Below, piece after piece: positions 43,105-52,199 of a stretch of DNA of 64,000 bases. The notes under the pieces are model-generated. The model was not told the DNA's origin, did no database searches, and saw only the letters and a list, made by a program, of their open reading frames with translations. Each line of letters opens with the position of its first letter. Positions within the stretch are counted from its first letter, which is position 1. Position numbers and translations under genes: made by a program. The stretch covers positions 62,001 to 126,000 of the forward strand of contig JAJFKA010000124.1 in the NCBI GenBank assembly GCA_021773555.1, read 5' to 3'. The DNA is from Gammaproteobacteria bacterium (GTDB lineage: Bacteria > Pseudomonadota > Gammaproteobacteria > Pseudomonadales > Azotimanducaceae).

Positions 43105-44766
43105 GTGGAGAGAGAATCCATGGAATTTGACCTGGTAGTTGTCGGCGGTGGCCCGTCAGGCCTCGCGAGTGCTATCCGGTTTTCGCAGCTAGCGCTTGAG
43201 AAAGGTGAAGAACTGAGTGTCTGCCTGGTCGAGAAGGGCTCAGAGATTGGTGCCCACATTCTGTCAGGTGCGGTGGTCGAACCACGAGCGCTCAACGAGT
43301 TATTCCCCGACTGGCGTGCCATGGGCGCACCCCTCAATAATCCGGTCACCGAGGATGACGTTTACTATCTTGTCGATGATCGTCAAGGCATGCGAATGCC
43401 ATCTCTGTTTGTACCGCCCGCCCTGCATAATGAGGGCAATCACGCGGTCAGTCTTGGCAATCTTTGCCGCTGGCTCGGCGAGCAGGCTGAAGAACTGGGG
43501 GTAAATCTCTTCCCTGGATTCGCTGCCAGTGAAGTCCTGTACAACGAGGATGGCTCTATCAAAGGTATTGCGACCGGGGATATGGGCGTCGGCGCCGATG
43601 GTAACCACAAATCGACCTATGCTGCCGGTTACGAGCTTCACGCAAAATACACGATTTTCGCCGAGGGCTGCCGCGGTCATCTTGGCAAACAGATGATGGA
43701 AAAATTCAATCTCTGTGAGCACGCGGATACCCAGCACTACGGCATCGGGTTCAAGGAAGTGTGGGACGTTGAACCCGGGAAGCATATCCCGGGTAAGGTT
43801 GTCCATACGGTAGGCTGGCCGCTGGGACATTTCCCGGGCCAGACTCTGGGTGGATCCTATCTCTATCACCTGGAAAACAACCAGGTCACGGTGGGGCTGA
43901 TCATTGATCTTGGCTACCGTAATCCGCACTTAAGCCCTTACGATGAATTCCAGCGCTACAAGCAACATCCGCTGATCAAAAATACGCTTGAAGGTGGCAC
44001 TCGCGTCGCCTACGGCGCTCGTGCAGTTGTTAAAGGCGGCCTGCAGGCACTGCCAAAACTGGTTATGCCCGGTGGATTGCTGGTTGGAGATGATGCGGGA
44101 TTCCTGAACAACCTGAAGCAAAAAGGTACTCACACCGCCATGAAGTCCGGCATGCTCGCTGCCGAAGCTGTCTTCACAGCCTTAAGCAACGGCGGAGCCG
44201 GCGGGGAAATACTGGATGGCTACACGACGTCCTTTGAGAACTCCTGGTTGTTTGATGAATTGTATCGCGCCCGTAATACCATGCCGGCACAACACAAACT
44301 CGGCCTGTTCATGGGAGCAGCCTTCGCGTGGGTCGATCAGTATATTTTCCGGGGGCACTTGCCGTTCACGCTGAAAGATTCAAAGCCGGATCACGCAAAA
44401 CTGATGCTCGCCAGCAAAGCTGAGAAACCGATTTATCCCAAATACGATGGCAAAATCACCTTCGACAAACTTTCATCAGTGTTTATCACCAACACGTCCC
44501 ACGAGGAAGACCAGCCCTGCCATCTACAACTGGTCGATCCCAATGTTCCGATTCATTCAAATCTCCCCCTCTATGATGAACCCGCACAACGTTATTGCCC
44601 TGCCGGTGTCTATGAGGTGATCGAGGAGGCCGATGGGGGCAAGAAGTTTCAGATCAATGCGCAAAACTGCATCCATTGTAAAACCTGCGACATCAAGGAT
44701 CCGGCGCAGAATATCAACTGGGTTGTGCCCGAGGGCACGGGCGGACCCAATTACGGCAATATGTAA
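43105..44766 (+). CDS. Electron transfer flavoprotein-ubiquinone oxidoreductase
   Basis: A 553-residue membrane-associated flavoprotein. The FAD dinucleotide fold opens at FDLVVVGGGPSGLASAIRF. The ubiquinone and membrane-contact region lies near GWPLGHFPGQTLGGSYLYHL. The 4Fe-4S cluster cysteines are in YCPAGVYEV and NCIHCKTCDIKDP near the C-terminus. It passes electrons from ETF to the quinone pool. GTG 43105 gives the N-terminus MERESMEFD common to this family and has GGGAG upstream; ATG 43120 is an alternative. It is divergent from etfBA, so the electron chain is encoded together. Confidence 0.95.
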   Translation: MERESMEFDLVVVGGGPSGLASAIRFSQLALEKGEELSVCLVEKGSEIGAHILSGAVVEPRALNELFPDWRAMGAPLNNPVTEDDVYYLVDDRQGMRMPSLFVPPALHNEGNHAVSLGNLCRWLGEQAEELGVNLFPGFAASEVLYNEDGSIKGIATGDMGVGADGNHKSTYAAGYELHAKYTIFAEGCRGHLGKQMMEKFNLCEHADTQHYGIGFKEVWDVEPGKHIPGKVVHTVGWPLGHFPGQTLGGSYLYHLENNQVTVGLIIDLGYRNPHLSPYDEFQRYKQHPLIKNTLEGGTRVAYGARAVVKGGLQALPKLVMPGGLLVGDDAGFLNNLKQKGTHTAMKSGMLAAEAVFTALSNGGAGGEILDGYTTSFENSWLFDELYRARNTMPAQHKLGLFMGAAFAWVDQYIFRGHLPFTLKDSKPDHAKLMLASKAEKPIYPKYDGKITFDKLSSVFITNTSHEEDQPCHLQLVDPNVPIHSNLPLYDEPAQRYCPAGVYEVIEEADGGKKFQINAQNCIHCKTCDIKDPAQNINWVVPEGTGGPNYGNM

Positions 44767-44774
44767 AATTGCCC

Positions 44775-45101
44775 ATGGTGATCGAGACCATTACCGAGAA
44801 TCCCGATCTTGTCGTCCGGAAGATGACCTTGCTTCCCGGGGAAAAAACAATCTGGCATAGCGACAGTTGCCGACGCCTTTCGGTGGTTGTCAGCGGCTCG
44901 CGGCTTGGCATTGAATACAGAGCCTCGGGCCAGATCACTGAATTCGAGCTGACAACCGGTTCAGTGGACTGGGACGATCCCCAGCCAGAAGTGCACCGCG
45001 CAATCAACCTCGGTGATCACTCCTATATCGAAGTGGTCACCTTCTTTCGCGACAATGAGACCGTCGACCCGCAGCCCGAGCCAACCGACGCTGTTCCTTA
45101 A
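44775..45101 (+). CDS. Small cupin-like protein
   Basis: About 108 residues with a single cupin-like beta barrel: LVVRKMTLLPGEKTIWHSDSCRRLSVVVSGSRLGI, then DWDDPQPEVHRAINLGDHSYIEVVTFF. The first motif keeps His but the usual metal-ligand pattern is degenerate. It starts eight bases after the ETF-QO stop (ATG 44775; a TTG at 44769 is possible), so it is probably co-transcribed. The ligand and function are unknown. Confidence 0.65.
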   Translation: MVIETITENPDLVVRKMTLLPGEKTIWHSDSCRRLSVVVSGSRLGIEYRASGQITEFELTTGSVDWDDPQPEVHRAINLGDHSYIEVVTFFRDNETVDPQPEPTDAVP

Positions 45102-45679
45102 AACTCAATGGCGGCGATAAATTTCGCCAGTTTCTGCTCATCCCTGTCCGTGCCGAGAATCATCGCCTCTTCACCATACTCACGATATTCGCGAACGATA
45201 AGGTAGGTAACGTCCATAAATTCCAGGTGAGTATGTTCTACGAGTGCATCACCTTGTTCAAAAATTCCCCGGACAGTTGGTAATGCACCTGTCTCGTTCG
45301 TGCAGCGCGATCCCTGATTTGCGCTGATCACCTTCAGCGGCCAGCGTATTGCCTCGCGATCAAGCTCATGGGCGCGTAAGTGTCGCAGCCCAGGACGTTC
45401 AAAGTCACCGGCCACAAGGTCTATATCAAGCAGATATTCCTGAATATCGGCATTGCGGATGAAAAACCCGGGTTCATCAAAAATGCCGGGTACCAGCAGG
45501 TAGGCAAGCGAATAGAAATACCAGAATCCCTGTTCGACCGACAGCGGAACCCGCCAGCCACATTCGGATACTACGGCTTCCTGCCAGGAAACCACTTCCT
45601 CCCGGGTGTAGCTATCAGTTTGCAGACCCTGTAAAAGTTCAACGAAAAATTGGGGATCAGGCGGCTTGACCAGCAGCAA
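45098..45679 (-). CDS. Protein of unknown function
   Basis: A 193-residue soluble protein. It is rich in Glu, Asp and aromatic residues, with GFWYFYSLAYLLVPGIFDEPGFFIRN and YLIVREYREYGEEAMILG. I do not recognise its family. The start is TTG 45679, two bases after the stop of the DUF1285 gene, so it should be translated by coupling. It may alternatively start further in, since no ribosome site is evident. Its 3' end overlaps the end of the convergent cupin gene by four bases. Confidence 0.6.
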   Translation of the reverse strand: MLLVKPPDPQFFVELLQGLQTDSYTREEVVSWQEAVVSECGWRVPLSVEQGFWYFYSLAYLLVPGIFDEPGFFIRNADIQEYLLDIDLVAGDFERPGLRHLRAHELDREAIRWPLKVISANQGSRCTNETGALPTVRGIFEQGDALVEHTHLEFMDVTYLIVREYREYGEEAMILGTDRDEQKLAKFIAAIEF

Positions 45680-45681
45680 TA

Positions 45682-46257
45682 CTAGGATTCATTAGGTTGA
45701 ATTGGAAAAAAGATCGCACTGCTCCAGACACCCAGCCACTTACTTTTTGACTCGAAGGAAGGGATATCACTGACAACCAGCTCTGCCAGATGATAGTAGA
45801 CGCTCCGATTTAGCCTGGCTTCAAGTGAGTCACGAACCAGGACATAAGGTGAAGGTTCGCCGGTTGCTGAGTCAATTTCAAAGCGCAGCGGATGGTCAGC
45901 ATCGACAATGACTTCTTCAGCCATATTGGTTGTGAACTTCAATTGCTGGGATTTCCCCTGCCCCATCACTTCCAGCAGAACCGCCTGAAAAGGTGCGTCT
46001 TCAACCTCAATCAGACATTTTTCTACGGGCGTGACGAGAAAATACTGCTCACCCTCGCGACGGAGCACTGTTGAAAACAACCGTACGAGACGCCTGCGTT
46101 CTATGGGGGAACCCATGTAATACCACGTCCCGTCGGCGTGCACCCTCATGTCTATTTTTGTGACGACGTCTGGATGCCACAAATGAACCGGGGGCAATCC
46201 TTTCCCTTTGACTCTCTCGAGTTCCGCCATTAACGAATAAGGTGTTGGTTCTGTCAT
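45682..46257 (-). CDS. DUF1285 family protein
   Basis: About 191 residues with the DUF1285 pattern: LPPVHLWHPDVVTKIDMRVHADGTWYYMGSPIERRRLVRLF, LRREGEQYFLVTPVEK and FTTNMAEEVIVDADHPLRFE. The family is widespread in proteobacteria and has no established function. ATG 46257 (MTEPTPY) is preferred because the longer frame overlaps the phosphodiesterase gene. It sits in a minus-strand run between a YfcE-like gene and an unknown gene. Confidence 0.8.
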   Translation of the reverse strand: MTEPTPYSLMAELERVKGKGLPPVHLWHPDVVTKIDMRVHADGTWYYMGSPIERRRLVRLFSTVLRREGEQYFLVTPVEKCLIEVEDAPFQAVLLEVMGQGKSQQLKFTTNMAEEVIVDADHPLRFEIDSATGEPSPYVLVRDSLEARLNRSVYYHLAELVVSDIPSFESKSKWLGVWSSAIFFPIQPNES

Positions 46258-46261
46258 GAGT

Positions 46262-46747
46262 TTAGAAGTTAATAATCTCCGCACTGAGGTCACGCAAATC
46301 GACCAGGCCAACCGCGTTCATTCCAGGCATCATACCCGCGCACTCCCCTGGATTGAAAGTCAGTTGATTTAATGTGCGTTCAAGAGTTTTTCGGTGGGTG
46401 TGTCCATGCAGGATCAAATCGTAGTCGTCACTACTGACCTGATCAAGCTCCAGTGGATCATGGACGATAACAACCCTGCGCCCAGCCCATGAGAGGGTCA
46501 ACGGAGGGTCGACGAATTCAAATTGAAATTGTGCCGCGGCTGCGACGAGATCTTCTCGTTCCAGATCATTATTGCCGTAGACACCTACCATTGGCGTCGC
46601 CAGCCTTGAAAAAACCTCCATGGTCTTGGCCTGGGTTATGTCTCCGGTATGCACAATCCGATCGAGGTCAATACTATTGAAAATTTCAACGATCCTGTGG
46701 CAGTTTTTGAGATTATTGTGAGTATCACTGACGACGCCGATACGCAT
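46262..46747 (-). CDS. YfcE/MJ0936-like metallophosphoesterase
   Basis: A 161-residue phosphodiesterase of the short YfcE type. Metal-binding motifs are VVSDTHNN, VHTGDIT, VYGNNDLE, VHDP and LHGHTHRK in canonical order. It should cleave phosphodiesters or nucleotide monoesters in the cytoplasm. It lies about 108 bases downstream of the thiolase gene, behind its terminator, and heads the short run with the DUF1285 gene, whose start is four bases from its stop. Confidence 0.87.
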   Translation of the reverse strand: MRIGVVSDTHNNLKNCHRIVEIFNSIDLDRIVHTGDITQAKTMEVFSRLATPMVGVYGNNDLEREDLVAAAAQFQFEFVDPPLTLSWAGRRVVIVHDPLELDQVSSDDYDLILHGHTHRKTLERTLNQLTFNPGECAGMMPGMNAVGLVDLRDLSAEIINF

Positions 46748-46800
46748 GAGTTATTCAGAATTCCGAGGATAAAAGTATTTGCAAAAATCAGCCGTGTCGC

Positions 46801-46828
46801 CAAAAAAAGGGCCGATTTCCGGCCCTTT
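46801..46828 (-). terminator. Rho-independent terminator after the thiolase gene
   Basis: The stem AAAGGGCC pairs with GGCCCTTT across a seven-base loop at 46806-46828. Reading on the minus strand, it is followed by T residues (46802-46808, partly within the stem). It lies about 28 bases past the thiolase stop at 46856, so it ends that transcript before the YfcE-like gene. Confidence 0.85.
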
Positions 46829-46855
46829 GTTCCTGAGTCTTCAGATGCGCGGGAA

Positions 46856-47998
46856 TTATGCTACCTTTTCAAGAATGTGGATAGCACAGGCTGAACCCAG
46901 ACCGATCACATGGGTCATGCCTAATCTAGCCCCGTCGACCTGCCGCTTGTCCGCCTCGCCTCGCAGATGTGTGCTTACCTCATAAATATTGGCAATACCT
47001 GTCGCCCCCAGAGGATGCCCTTTTGATAATAGTCCGCCAGAAACATTAACCGGCACGCGACCACCCAGGGCAACTTCACCTGAATCAATCATCCGCCCCG
47101 CTTCCCCGTCTTTACACAGGCCGAGATTTTCATAGTGAAGAATCTCCGCGGTCGCAAAGCAATCATGAAGTTCAACCAGGTTGACGTCTTCTGGTCCGAT
47201 ACCGGCCATTTCGTAAGCCTGTTTAGCCGCAATCCGGGTGACTGCGTTCACATCCGGCATGGTGAGATCTCGATCGGAAAACGGGTCACTGGTAAGTACG
47301 GACGCCCGAACTTTTACGGCACGATGCATTCCCAGTTCCCTTGCTTTTTTCTCCGAAACCAACACCGCTGCCGCGGCGCCATCAACATTCACAGAACACA
47401 TGAGCTTGGTATTTGGATAGGAAATCATTTCCGCATTCATCACAGTCTCAAGCGGCGTTTCAATCTGGTACATGGCTTTTGGGTTCAGCGTGGAGTGGTG
47501 GTGATTTTTTACTGAAACCTTGGCGAACTGCTCGAAGGTGGTGCCGTGATTTCTGGCGTGCTCCATTCCAGCTTCAGCGAAAACTGCCGGCATCGTTCCG
47601 GACCCCAACAATCCTTCTTTGGGGATACCAGGACCGCCCCCGCCGCCACCGAGCAGACCTCGACCCATCTGTTCAACACCAACGGCAAGAACGCAATCGA
47701 AGACACCAGCCTTGATGGCCATCCAGCCTTCCCGAAACGCAGTCGCCCCGGTTGCACAGGCATTCGCGCAGTTCACCACACCGATACCGGTCTGGCCAAT
47801 TTCCTGCAGGATTCGCTGACCGACCATGGCGTTAGCCTGGCCGAGATTCCCACAATAAAGTGCCTGCATATCCTGAATCGTCAGCCCTGCGTCATCGAGT
47901 GCCATGTGGGCTGCCTGTGCGCCTAACTGAGGAACTGTTTTTTCAGGGAATCGACCAAACTTGATCATATCAACGCCCATTATGTATACGTCACCCAT
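46856..47998 (-). CDS. Thiolase family protein (acetyl-CoA acetyltransferase/SCP-x-like)
   Basis: A 380-residue thiolase-fold enzyme. The nucleophile Cys is in VVNCANACATGATAFREGW, and the later active-site residues are in ELHDCFATAEILHYENLGL and GGLLSKGHPLGATGIANIYE. A Gly-rich loop (GRGLLGGGGGGPG) follows residue 120. This subgroup, with the DUF35 partner encoded 17 bases upstream, resembles the thiolases acting with an OB-fold protein in steroid side-chain or branched acyl-CoA metabolism. The substrate is inferred only loosely. Confidence 0.87.
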   Translation of the reverse strand: MGDVYIMGVDMIKFGRFPEKTVPQLGAQAAHMALDDAGLTIQDMQALYCGNLGQANAMVGQRILQEIGQTGIGVVNCANACATGATAFREGWMAIKAGVFDCVLAVGVEQMGRGLLGGGGGGPGIPKEGLLGSGTMPAVFAEAGMEHARNHGTTFEQFAKVSVKNHHHSTLNPKAMYQIETPLETVMNAEMISYPNTKLMCSVNVDGAAAAVLVSEKKARELGMHRAVKVRASVLTSDPFSDRDLTMPDVNAVTRIAAKQAYEMAGIGPEDVNLVELHDCFATAEILHYENLGLCKDGEAGRMIDSGEVALGGRVPVNVSGGLLSKGHPLGATGIANIYEVSTHLRGEADKRQVDGARLGMTHVIGLGSACAIHILEKVA

Positions 47999-48015
47999 GA
48001 ATCTCTCCTGGTTTC

Positions 48016-48447
48016 TTATGCTGCTGGTTGGAAAAAATAACTGATATAACTGTTGCCGTCCCGGTCTTTTCGGCCGAGTGCATCGGCAAACACGACATCG
48101 ACCGGCATATCGAATTCGATGTTGGCAGGGTCCGGTTCCACATTGATCAGATTGCCTTTAATCGTACCGCCACCGTCAAGGTCGACGATCGCTGATATGT
48201 AAGGCACCTCAATGCCTGGAAAACTCCGGTACACAATACTGAATGAATATAATTTACCTGTACTGCCCAGGCGAACCGTATCAAGTTTGTCGCGTGCGCC
48301 GCATTTGGCGCAGGTGCTCCGTTCTCCAATAAACACTGCGCTGCACGCTGCACACTTCAACCCTTCCAGGTAAGGATCATCACTTCCTGCCCCTTTTAAC
48401 CAATCGACAACCGGCAATGGACCGACGACCTCCGCGTTTTCAGACAT
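48016..48447 (-). CDS. Zn-ribbon/OB-fold (DUF35) thiolase partner
   Basis: A 143-residue protein. The rubredoxin-like zinc knuckle is in LKCAACSAVFIGERSTCAKCGA (CxxC and CxxC), followed by an OB fold: GKLYSFSIVYRSFPGIEVPYISAIVDLDGG. DUF35 proteins bind CoA and pair with thiolases of the SCP-x or Ltp2 type. It is directly upstream of the thiolase gene, 17 bases apart on the same strand, so the two very probably form one complex. Confidence 0.88.
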   Translation of the reverse strand: MSENAEVVGPLPVVDWLKGAGSDDPYLEGLKCAACSAVFIGERSTCAKCGARDKLDTVRLGSTGKLYSFSIVYRSFPGIEVPYISAIVDLDGGGTIKGNLINVEPDPANIEFDMPVDVVFADALGRKDRDGNSYISYFFQPAA

Positions 48448-48582
48448 TTCTACCTCTGGTTTGCTTCGTAGTAATTTAAGAGACCTAGGTTAAACCCCTT
48501 GAGTATCCGCAATCAACCGGCAATCACACTAAGTTCCTGACAGCCACCTGGTCCGGTTATCGGCTTGATTCCTAATCACCAG

Positions 48583-49791
48583 TCATCTTTCTCGTCGACG
48601 CGCGGACAAGGGCGGCTTGCCTAGCACAAAGATGCCACCGGCCAGAAACGCTGACGCTGCAGCGACCAGAAAGGCAGGCTTGTAACCCTCAGGACCGGCA
48701 GCAAGGTAACCCATCAACACCGGGCCTGCAGCGATACCCACCATGGAAACCAGATTGGACCAGGCGTAAATACGGCTGTAGCTCACCAGTCCATACACAG
48801 AAGCGATAATCAACGGTTGTAACATCAGCAGGTTACCGACACTCAGTCCAAACAGAGCAAGCCCCACAATGAGGGTCTGAGGGCCGGGCGCAATCGCCAT
48901 CATTGCCAGTGCCGTCATTTCAAGGAAAATCATGGACACGGTGAACTTAACGAGTGACACCCTGTCGATGATCAGTCCCCCGGCGAGACGTCCAATGATG
49001 CTGGCAAGTGGCAACACCGCAACCGCGTAAGCGGCCTGGGCCGCATCAAGATGTTCGCTGATCAGGCCAAATTGGTGAGCGATACCCCCCACCTGCGCCA
49101 GCATGACGAACAGGAACGACAGGCTTAACGTCCAGAAGTACCTTCCCCGGATAGCCACGGAGAAGTGAATTCCCTCGATACCTGAAGTGTTGTAAGTTAC
49201 CTCGCCATCCGAACTCAGCGACATGTCACCCGGTGTAGAACGCAGCACCAACAGGCAGAGTGGCAGGATGCCAAGGAGGTACATCCCGCCGAGCCACAAA
49301 CTCGCCTGCGCAAGCCCACTGGAGGCAATCAGTGCGGCACAAACCGGCGTTATCAGAACGCCACCGACGGATAACCCCGTTGATGCCAGTGACAATGCTC
49401 TGGCTCGATTCACGGTAAACCAGCGGGCTATGAGCGTCGTCGCAGGTAGTAATCCGGACGAAGTGAAACCAATTCCGAACAGAGCGTAGAGTACATACAA
49501 CTCCCAGATTTCAGAGACACTGCCTAGCGCGGCGAGGGACATGGCGGCAAGACATGCACCAGCGCCAACCACCGCTCTGACATCATACTTCTCAAGCAAA
49601 GCACCAACGCCGAGGCCGGAGACACCACTGACGAAAAAGAAAACTGAAACGGCACCCGACGCACTGACTAACGGAAATCCCGCCTCCTGGGCCAGGGCGG
49701 AAATGATTATCGAATGACTGTAAAATCCAAGACCCGAACTGAAAGCCAGGATCACGAATAATGCCGCTACAATTTTCCATCCGTAAAACAT
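48583..49791 (-). CDS. Major facilitator superfamily transporter
   Basis: About 402 residues with twelve hydrophobic segments. The N-terminal half opens MFYGWKIVAALFVILAFSSG and contains FFFVSGVSGLGVGALLEKYDVRAV, an MFS loop 2-3 pattern. The second half has PLASIIGRLAGGLIIDRVS in the matching loop. It resembles the oxalate/formate- or monocarboxylate-type group. ATG 49791 gives the usual MFYGW start; a longer frame to 49851 is less likely. It may take up the acid metabolised by the neighbouring thiolase. Confidence 0.85.
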   Translation of the reverse strand: MFYGWKIVAALFVILAFSSGLGFYSHSIIISALAQEAGFPLVSASGAVSVFFFVSGVSGLGVGALLEKYDVRAVVGAGACLAAMSLAALGSVSEIWELYVLYALFGIGFTSSGLLPATTLIARWFTVNRARALSLASTGLSVGGVLITPVCAALIASSGLAQASLWLGGMYLLGILPLCLLVLRSTPGDMSLSSDGEVTYNTSGIEGIHFSVAIRGRYFWTLSLSFLFVMLAQVGGIAHQFGLISEHLDAAQAAYAVAVLPLASIIGRLAGGLIIDRVSLVKFTVSMIFLEMTALAMMAIAPGPQTLIVGLALFGLSVGNLLMLQPLIIASVYGLVSYSRIYAWSNLVSMVGIAAGPVLMGYLAAGPEGYKPAFLVAAASAFLAGGIFVLGKPPLSARRRER

Positions 49792-49998
49792 GTCTGTAGA
49801 AATCAATTCAATCTGGTCCAAAGCAATTGGCAACAGAATATACCATGACAAGAAAACAGGAGCGGCGCCCCCTATATGCCTGTTTCAGTCCGCACCTGCG
49901 AATATCTGTTAGTTTGAAGCGCATCTCCGCGAAACTTACTTGTCTGCCTGGCGGCAATATGAGACATTTCAGGCATCACTCATTTTCGATCAACCCCA

Positions 49999-50592
49999 AT
50001 GACCTCGTATCTCTGTTTTAGCGGTAGCACCCGAAAGGGTTCGTATAATCAGCTCGTCTTGAACAATCTGTCGTCGGCGCTACGCGAATTAGGCGGCGAC
50101 GTTACCGACGTCAGCCTGAACGATTTCAGTCAACCTATTTACCACGGTGATGAGGAAGACTCATCCGGATTGCCGGAGGCGACCGTTCGTTTTCAACAGT
50201 TATTGCACAATCACGATGCACTAGTGATTGCATGCCCTGAATACAACGGCTTCATGACTCCGCTGTTACTCAATGCGCTGGACTGGGCTACACGGTCGTC
50301 TGAAGCGAACCCGGATCTCTCAGGATTTCGCGATAAACCTGTACTTATTACCAGTTGCTCACCCGGTGCGCTTGCAGGAATGAGAGCAGCCGCCCACCTG
50401 CGTACCCTGTTGTCCGGGATCGGTGCGCTGGTGAGCCCTGATTCATTCGCGGTACCTGCAGGTTACAGCGCATTTGATGAAGCCGGACATTTCAAAGACA
50501 CAAAAATGCAGGAGCGAAGCGCCGTGGTCGCCCGCCGATTTCACAACCTTACCACCAGGCTTGTCACGACAGGGGCATCTGTTGTGCCCTGA
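49999..50592 (+). CDS. NAD(P)H-dependent FMN reductase
   Basis: A 197-residue flavodoxin-fold reductase. The FMN phosphate loop is CFSGSTRKGSYNQL at the N-terminus, and the flavin contact is CPEYNGFMTPLLLNALDW near residue 75, both typical of the SsuE/ChrR/YieF group. It probably reduces quinones or flavin. It starts at ATG 49999, divergent from the MFS gene across 207 bases in which I see nothing definite. It overlaps the following gene by 11 bases. Confidence 0.87.
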   Translation: MTSYLCFSGSTRKGSYNQLVLNNLSSALRELGGDVTDVSLNDFSQPIYHGDEEDSSGLPEATVRFQQLLHNHDALVIACPEYNGFMTPLLLNALDWATRSSEANPDLSGFRDKPVLITSCSPGALAGMRAAAHLRTLLSGIGALVSPDSFAVPAGYSAFDEAGHFKDTKMQERSAVVARRFHNLTTRLVTTGASVVP

Positions 50593-51052
50593 CGACCCAC
50601 CTGACAATCCGCAGATCTGTCCGCACAGCTGGACCCGCCCCGGAGTCCGGTTTGACTGTGAATTCGTCCTCGAGGAATGGCAGGGACCAACTCTTGCCCT
50701 GATCAAGTGTCAGTGTTGCCCACAAAATGCACTGATCACACTTCAGGGGTGGCATAAACCCCGCCTTCAGCGACGCGTATTCTCGGTGAGGGAAGTAGGC
50801 TCCGCCACAGTTGAGACATTTCTGCACGATATGCAGACAGACTACTGTGATCTGGACAGACACGCAGCCGAGTTACAGGCACTTCAGTCGTCAGCATGTC
50901 CAGTCACTGAATTTATCTATGTGGATATCGAATCGTCACAGATCGTGGCATCTAAAAAGGCAGTGCGGGGAGATCCGGTTTACCACGGGTCGTGGCGGGA
51001 CGGTTTACCCGGAAACGATACCTGCCTGGGATATTTCGCCTGCAGCCAATAG
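50582..51052 (+). CDS. Unknown small protein coupled to the FMN reductase
   Basis: About 156 residues starting at TTG 50582, where AGGGG stands six bases upstream and the frame overlaps the end of the reductase gene. It is Cys-rich: LCPDD, ICPHSW, FDCEF and LIKCQCCPQNA, then YCDLD, SACP and NDTCLGYFAC. It has no membrane segment. I do not recognise the family. The overlap and the coding start suggest translational coupling. Metal or disulphide chemistry is possible but not shown. Confidence 0.55.
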   Translation: MCPDDPPDNPQICPHSWTRPGVRFDCEFVLEEWQGPTLALIKCQCCPQNALITLQGWHKPRLQRRVFSVREVGSATVETFLHDMQTDYCDLDRHAAELQALQSSACPVTEFIYVDIESSQIVASKKAVRGDPVYHGSWRDGLPGNDTCLGYFACSQ

Positions 51053-51074
51053 ATTTAGACTGAAAATATTAAGA

Positions 51075-51137
51075 CTGCCGGGTCCCGATACACCCACGGG
51101 AAATCTGTAACCAGCCTCATCGATTTGCACCCGGCAG
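51075..51137. repeat. Nested inverted repeats in a convergent gap
   Basis: The arms CTGCCGGGT (51075-51083) and ACCCGGCAG (51129-51137) are perfect complements 45 bases apart. Inside, TCCCG (51083-51087) pairs with CGGGA (51097-51101). It lies between the unknown gene and the CDF gene, which converge. It may be a transcript-ending or stabilising structure; no T run follows closely. Confidence 0.5.
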
Positions 51138-51157
51138 GTCCGAACGCTGCTTTTTCG

Positions 51158-52069
51158 CTAATCCTTGTTATCCGGTTCGATGAAACACCATTTGATTTCT
51201 GGATGCGCGGCTTTCAAACCCCGTTCGAGACCGTTGATGACCTCAATCGCCTCACCAATGGTGATTGAATCCTGCATCGAGATCTTCGCTGCAAGCATGA
51301 CATTAGGGCCCATTTGCAAAGTGATCGTGTTGAGGACCGAATCGATCTGATCATAATCTGCAATCAGTCTGTCAATGGACGCCACGACATCCGGTTCCGC
51401 AGATTTTCCTACCAGCAGACCCTGCAATCGAACCACCAGAAAAACAGCCACCACGATCAGCACGACACCTATACAAATAGACCCGATCGCATCATAGATG
51501 ACATTACCGGTCAGGTACGAAAGCCCCAGGAATGCGAACGCGATGATCAATCCAACAATCGCAGCGAGATCTTCGCCGATCACCACTACAACTTCCGCGT
51601 TTCGTGTTTGCTTCAACCATAACATCAATGGTTTCGTGCCCCGCATTAAACTGGCCTCGTGCAACGCACCGGCAAGGCTGAAGCTCTCTATCACGATGGC
51701 GATCCCCAGCACGATCAACCCGATCCAGGCCTCATTGATCACCGTCCCTGAGGATAGTTTGTGAATGCCTTCATAAATCGAAAACAGACCTCCGATGCTG
51801 AATAACATCAACGCGACGATAAAGCTCCAGAAATAACTTAGCTTGCCGTATCCCATGGGATGATCCTCATCCGCAGGACGTTCCGAGCCTTTCAAACCCA
51901 CGAACAGCAATACCTGGTTTCCGGTATCGGCAAATGAGTGAATGGATTCCGCCAGCATACTGCCGGATCCTGTGTACACCGCAGTAGCAAGTTTCGCCAG
52001 TGCAATCCCGAGATTCGCCAGAAATGCATAGAGAATCGCTTTCGCTGGAGAACCTCCTCCTGCCGACAT
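51158..52069 (-). CDS. Cation diffusion facilitator transporter
   Basis: A 303-residue inner-membrane transporter with about six helices: ALAKLATAVYTGSGSMLAESIHSFADTGNQ, with the metal-binding HSFxD pattern in helix 2. The second site is diverged: helix 5 reads LTGNVIYDAIGSI, with Asp where YiiP-type proteins have HxxxD. The C-terminal cytoplasmic domain has VMLAAKISMQDSITIGEAIEVINGLERGLK. The DEDHPMGYGKLSYFWSF loop matches the FieF/ZNT9-like group. It should export Zn(II), Mn(II) or Fe(II). It is divergent from the ECF sigma gene. Confidence 0.88.
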   Translation of the reverse strand: MSAGGGSPAKAILYAFLANLGIALAKLATAVYTGSGSMLAESIHSFADTGNQVLLFVGLKGSERPADEDHPMGYGKLSYFWSFIVALMLFSIGGLFSIYEGIHKLSSGTVINEAWIGLIVLGIAIVIESFSLAGALHEASLMRGTKPLMLWLKQTRNAEVVVVIGEDLAAIVGLIIAFAFLGLSYLTGNVIYDAIGSICIGVVLIVVAVFLVVRLQGLLVGKSAEPDVVASIDRLIADYDQIDSVLNTITLQMGPNVMLAAKISMQDSITIGEAIEVINGLERGLKAAHPEIKWCFIEPDNKD

Positions 52070-52115
52070 AATCGATCACCTTTCCAAACCATTGGCCAGA
52101 GATAATAACCCGCTG

Positions 52116-52141
52116 TGTAACGTCTCGAGTAGCACCGCGTC
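52116..52141 (+). promoter_or_regulatory. Candidate ECF-sigma autoregulated promoter
   Basis: TGTAAC at 52116-52121 and CGTC at 52138-52141 are separated by 16 bases. This is the AAC and CGTC pattern with spacing typical of many ECF sigma promoters. It lies about 60 bases before the ECF start at 52200. The match is to short motifs, so it needs a test. Confidence 0.5.
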
Positions 52142-52199
52142 TATTCTTTTTATTTCCAGGTCAGGGAATATTCCATTGCCAACCGGGGTCTACCAGTCT

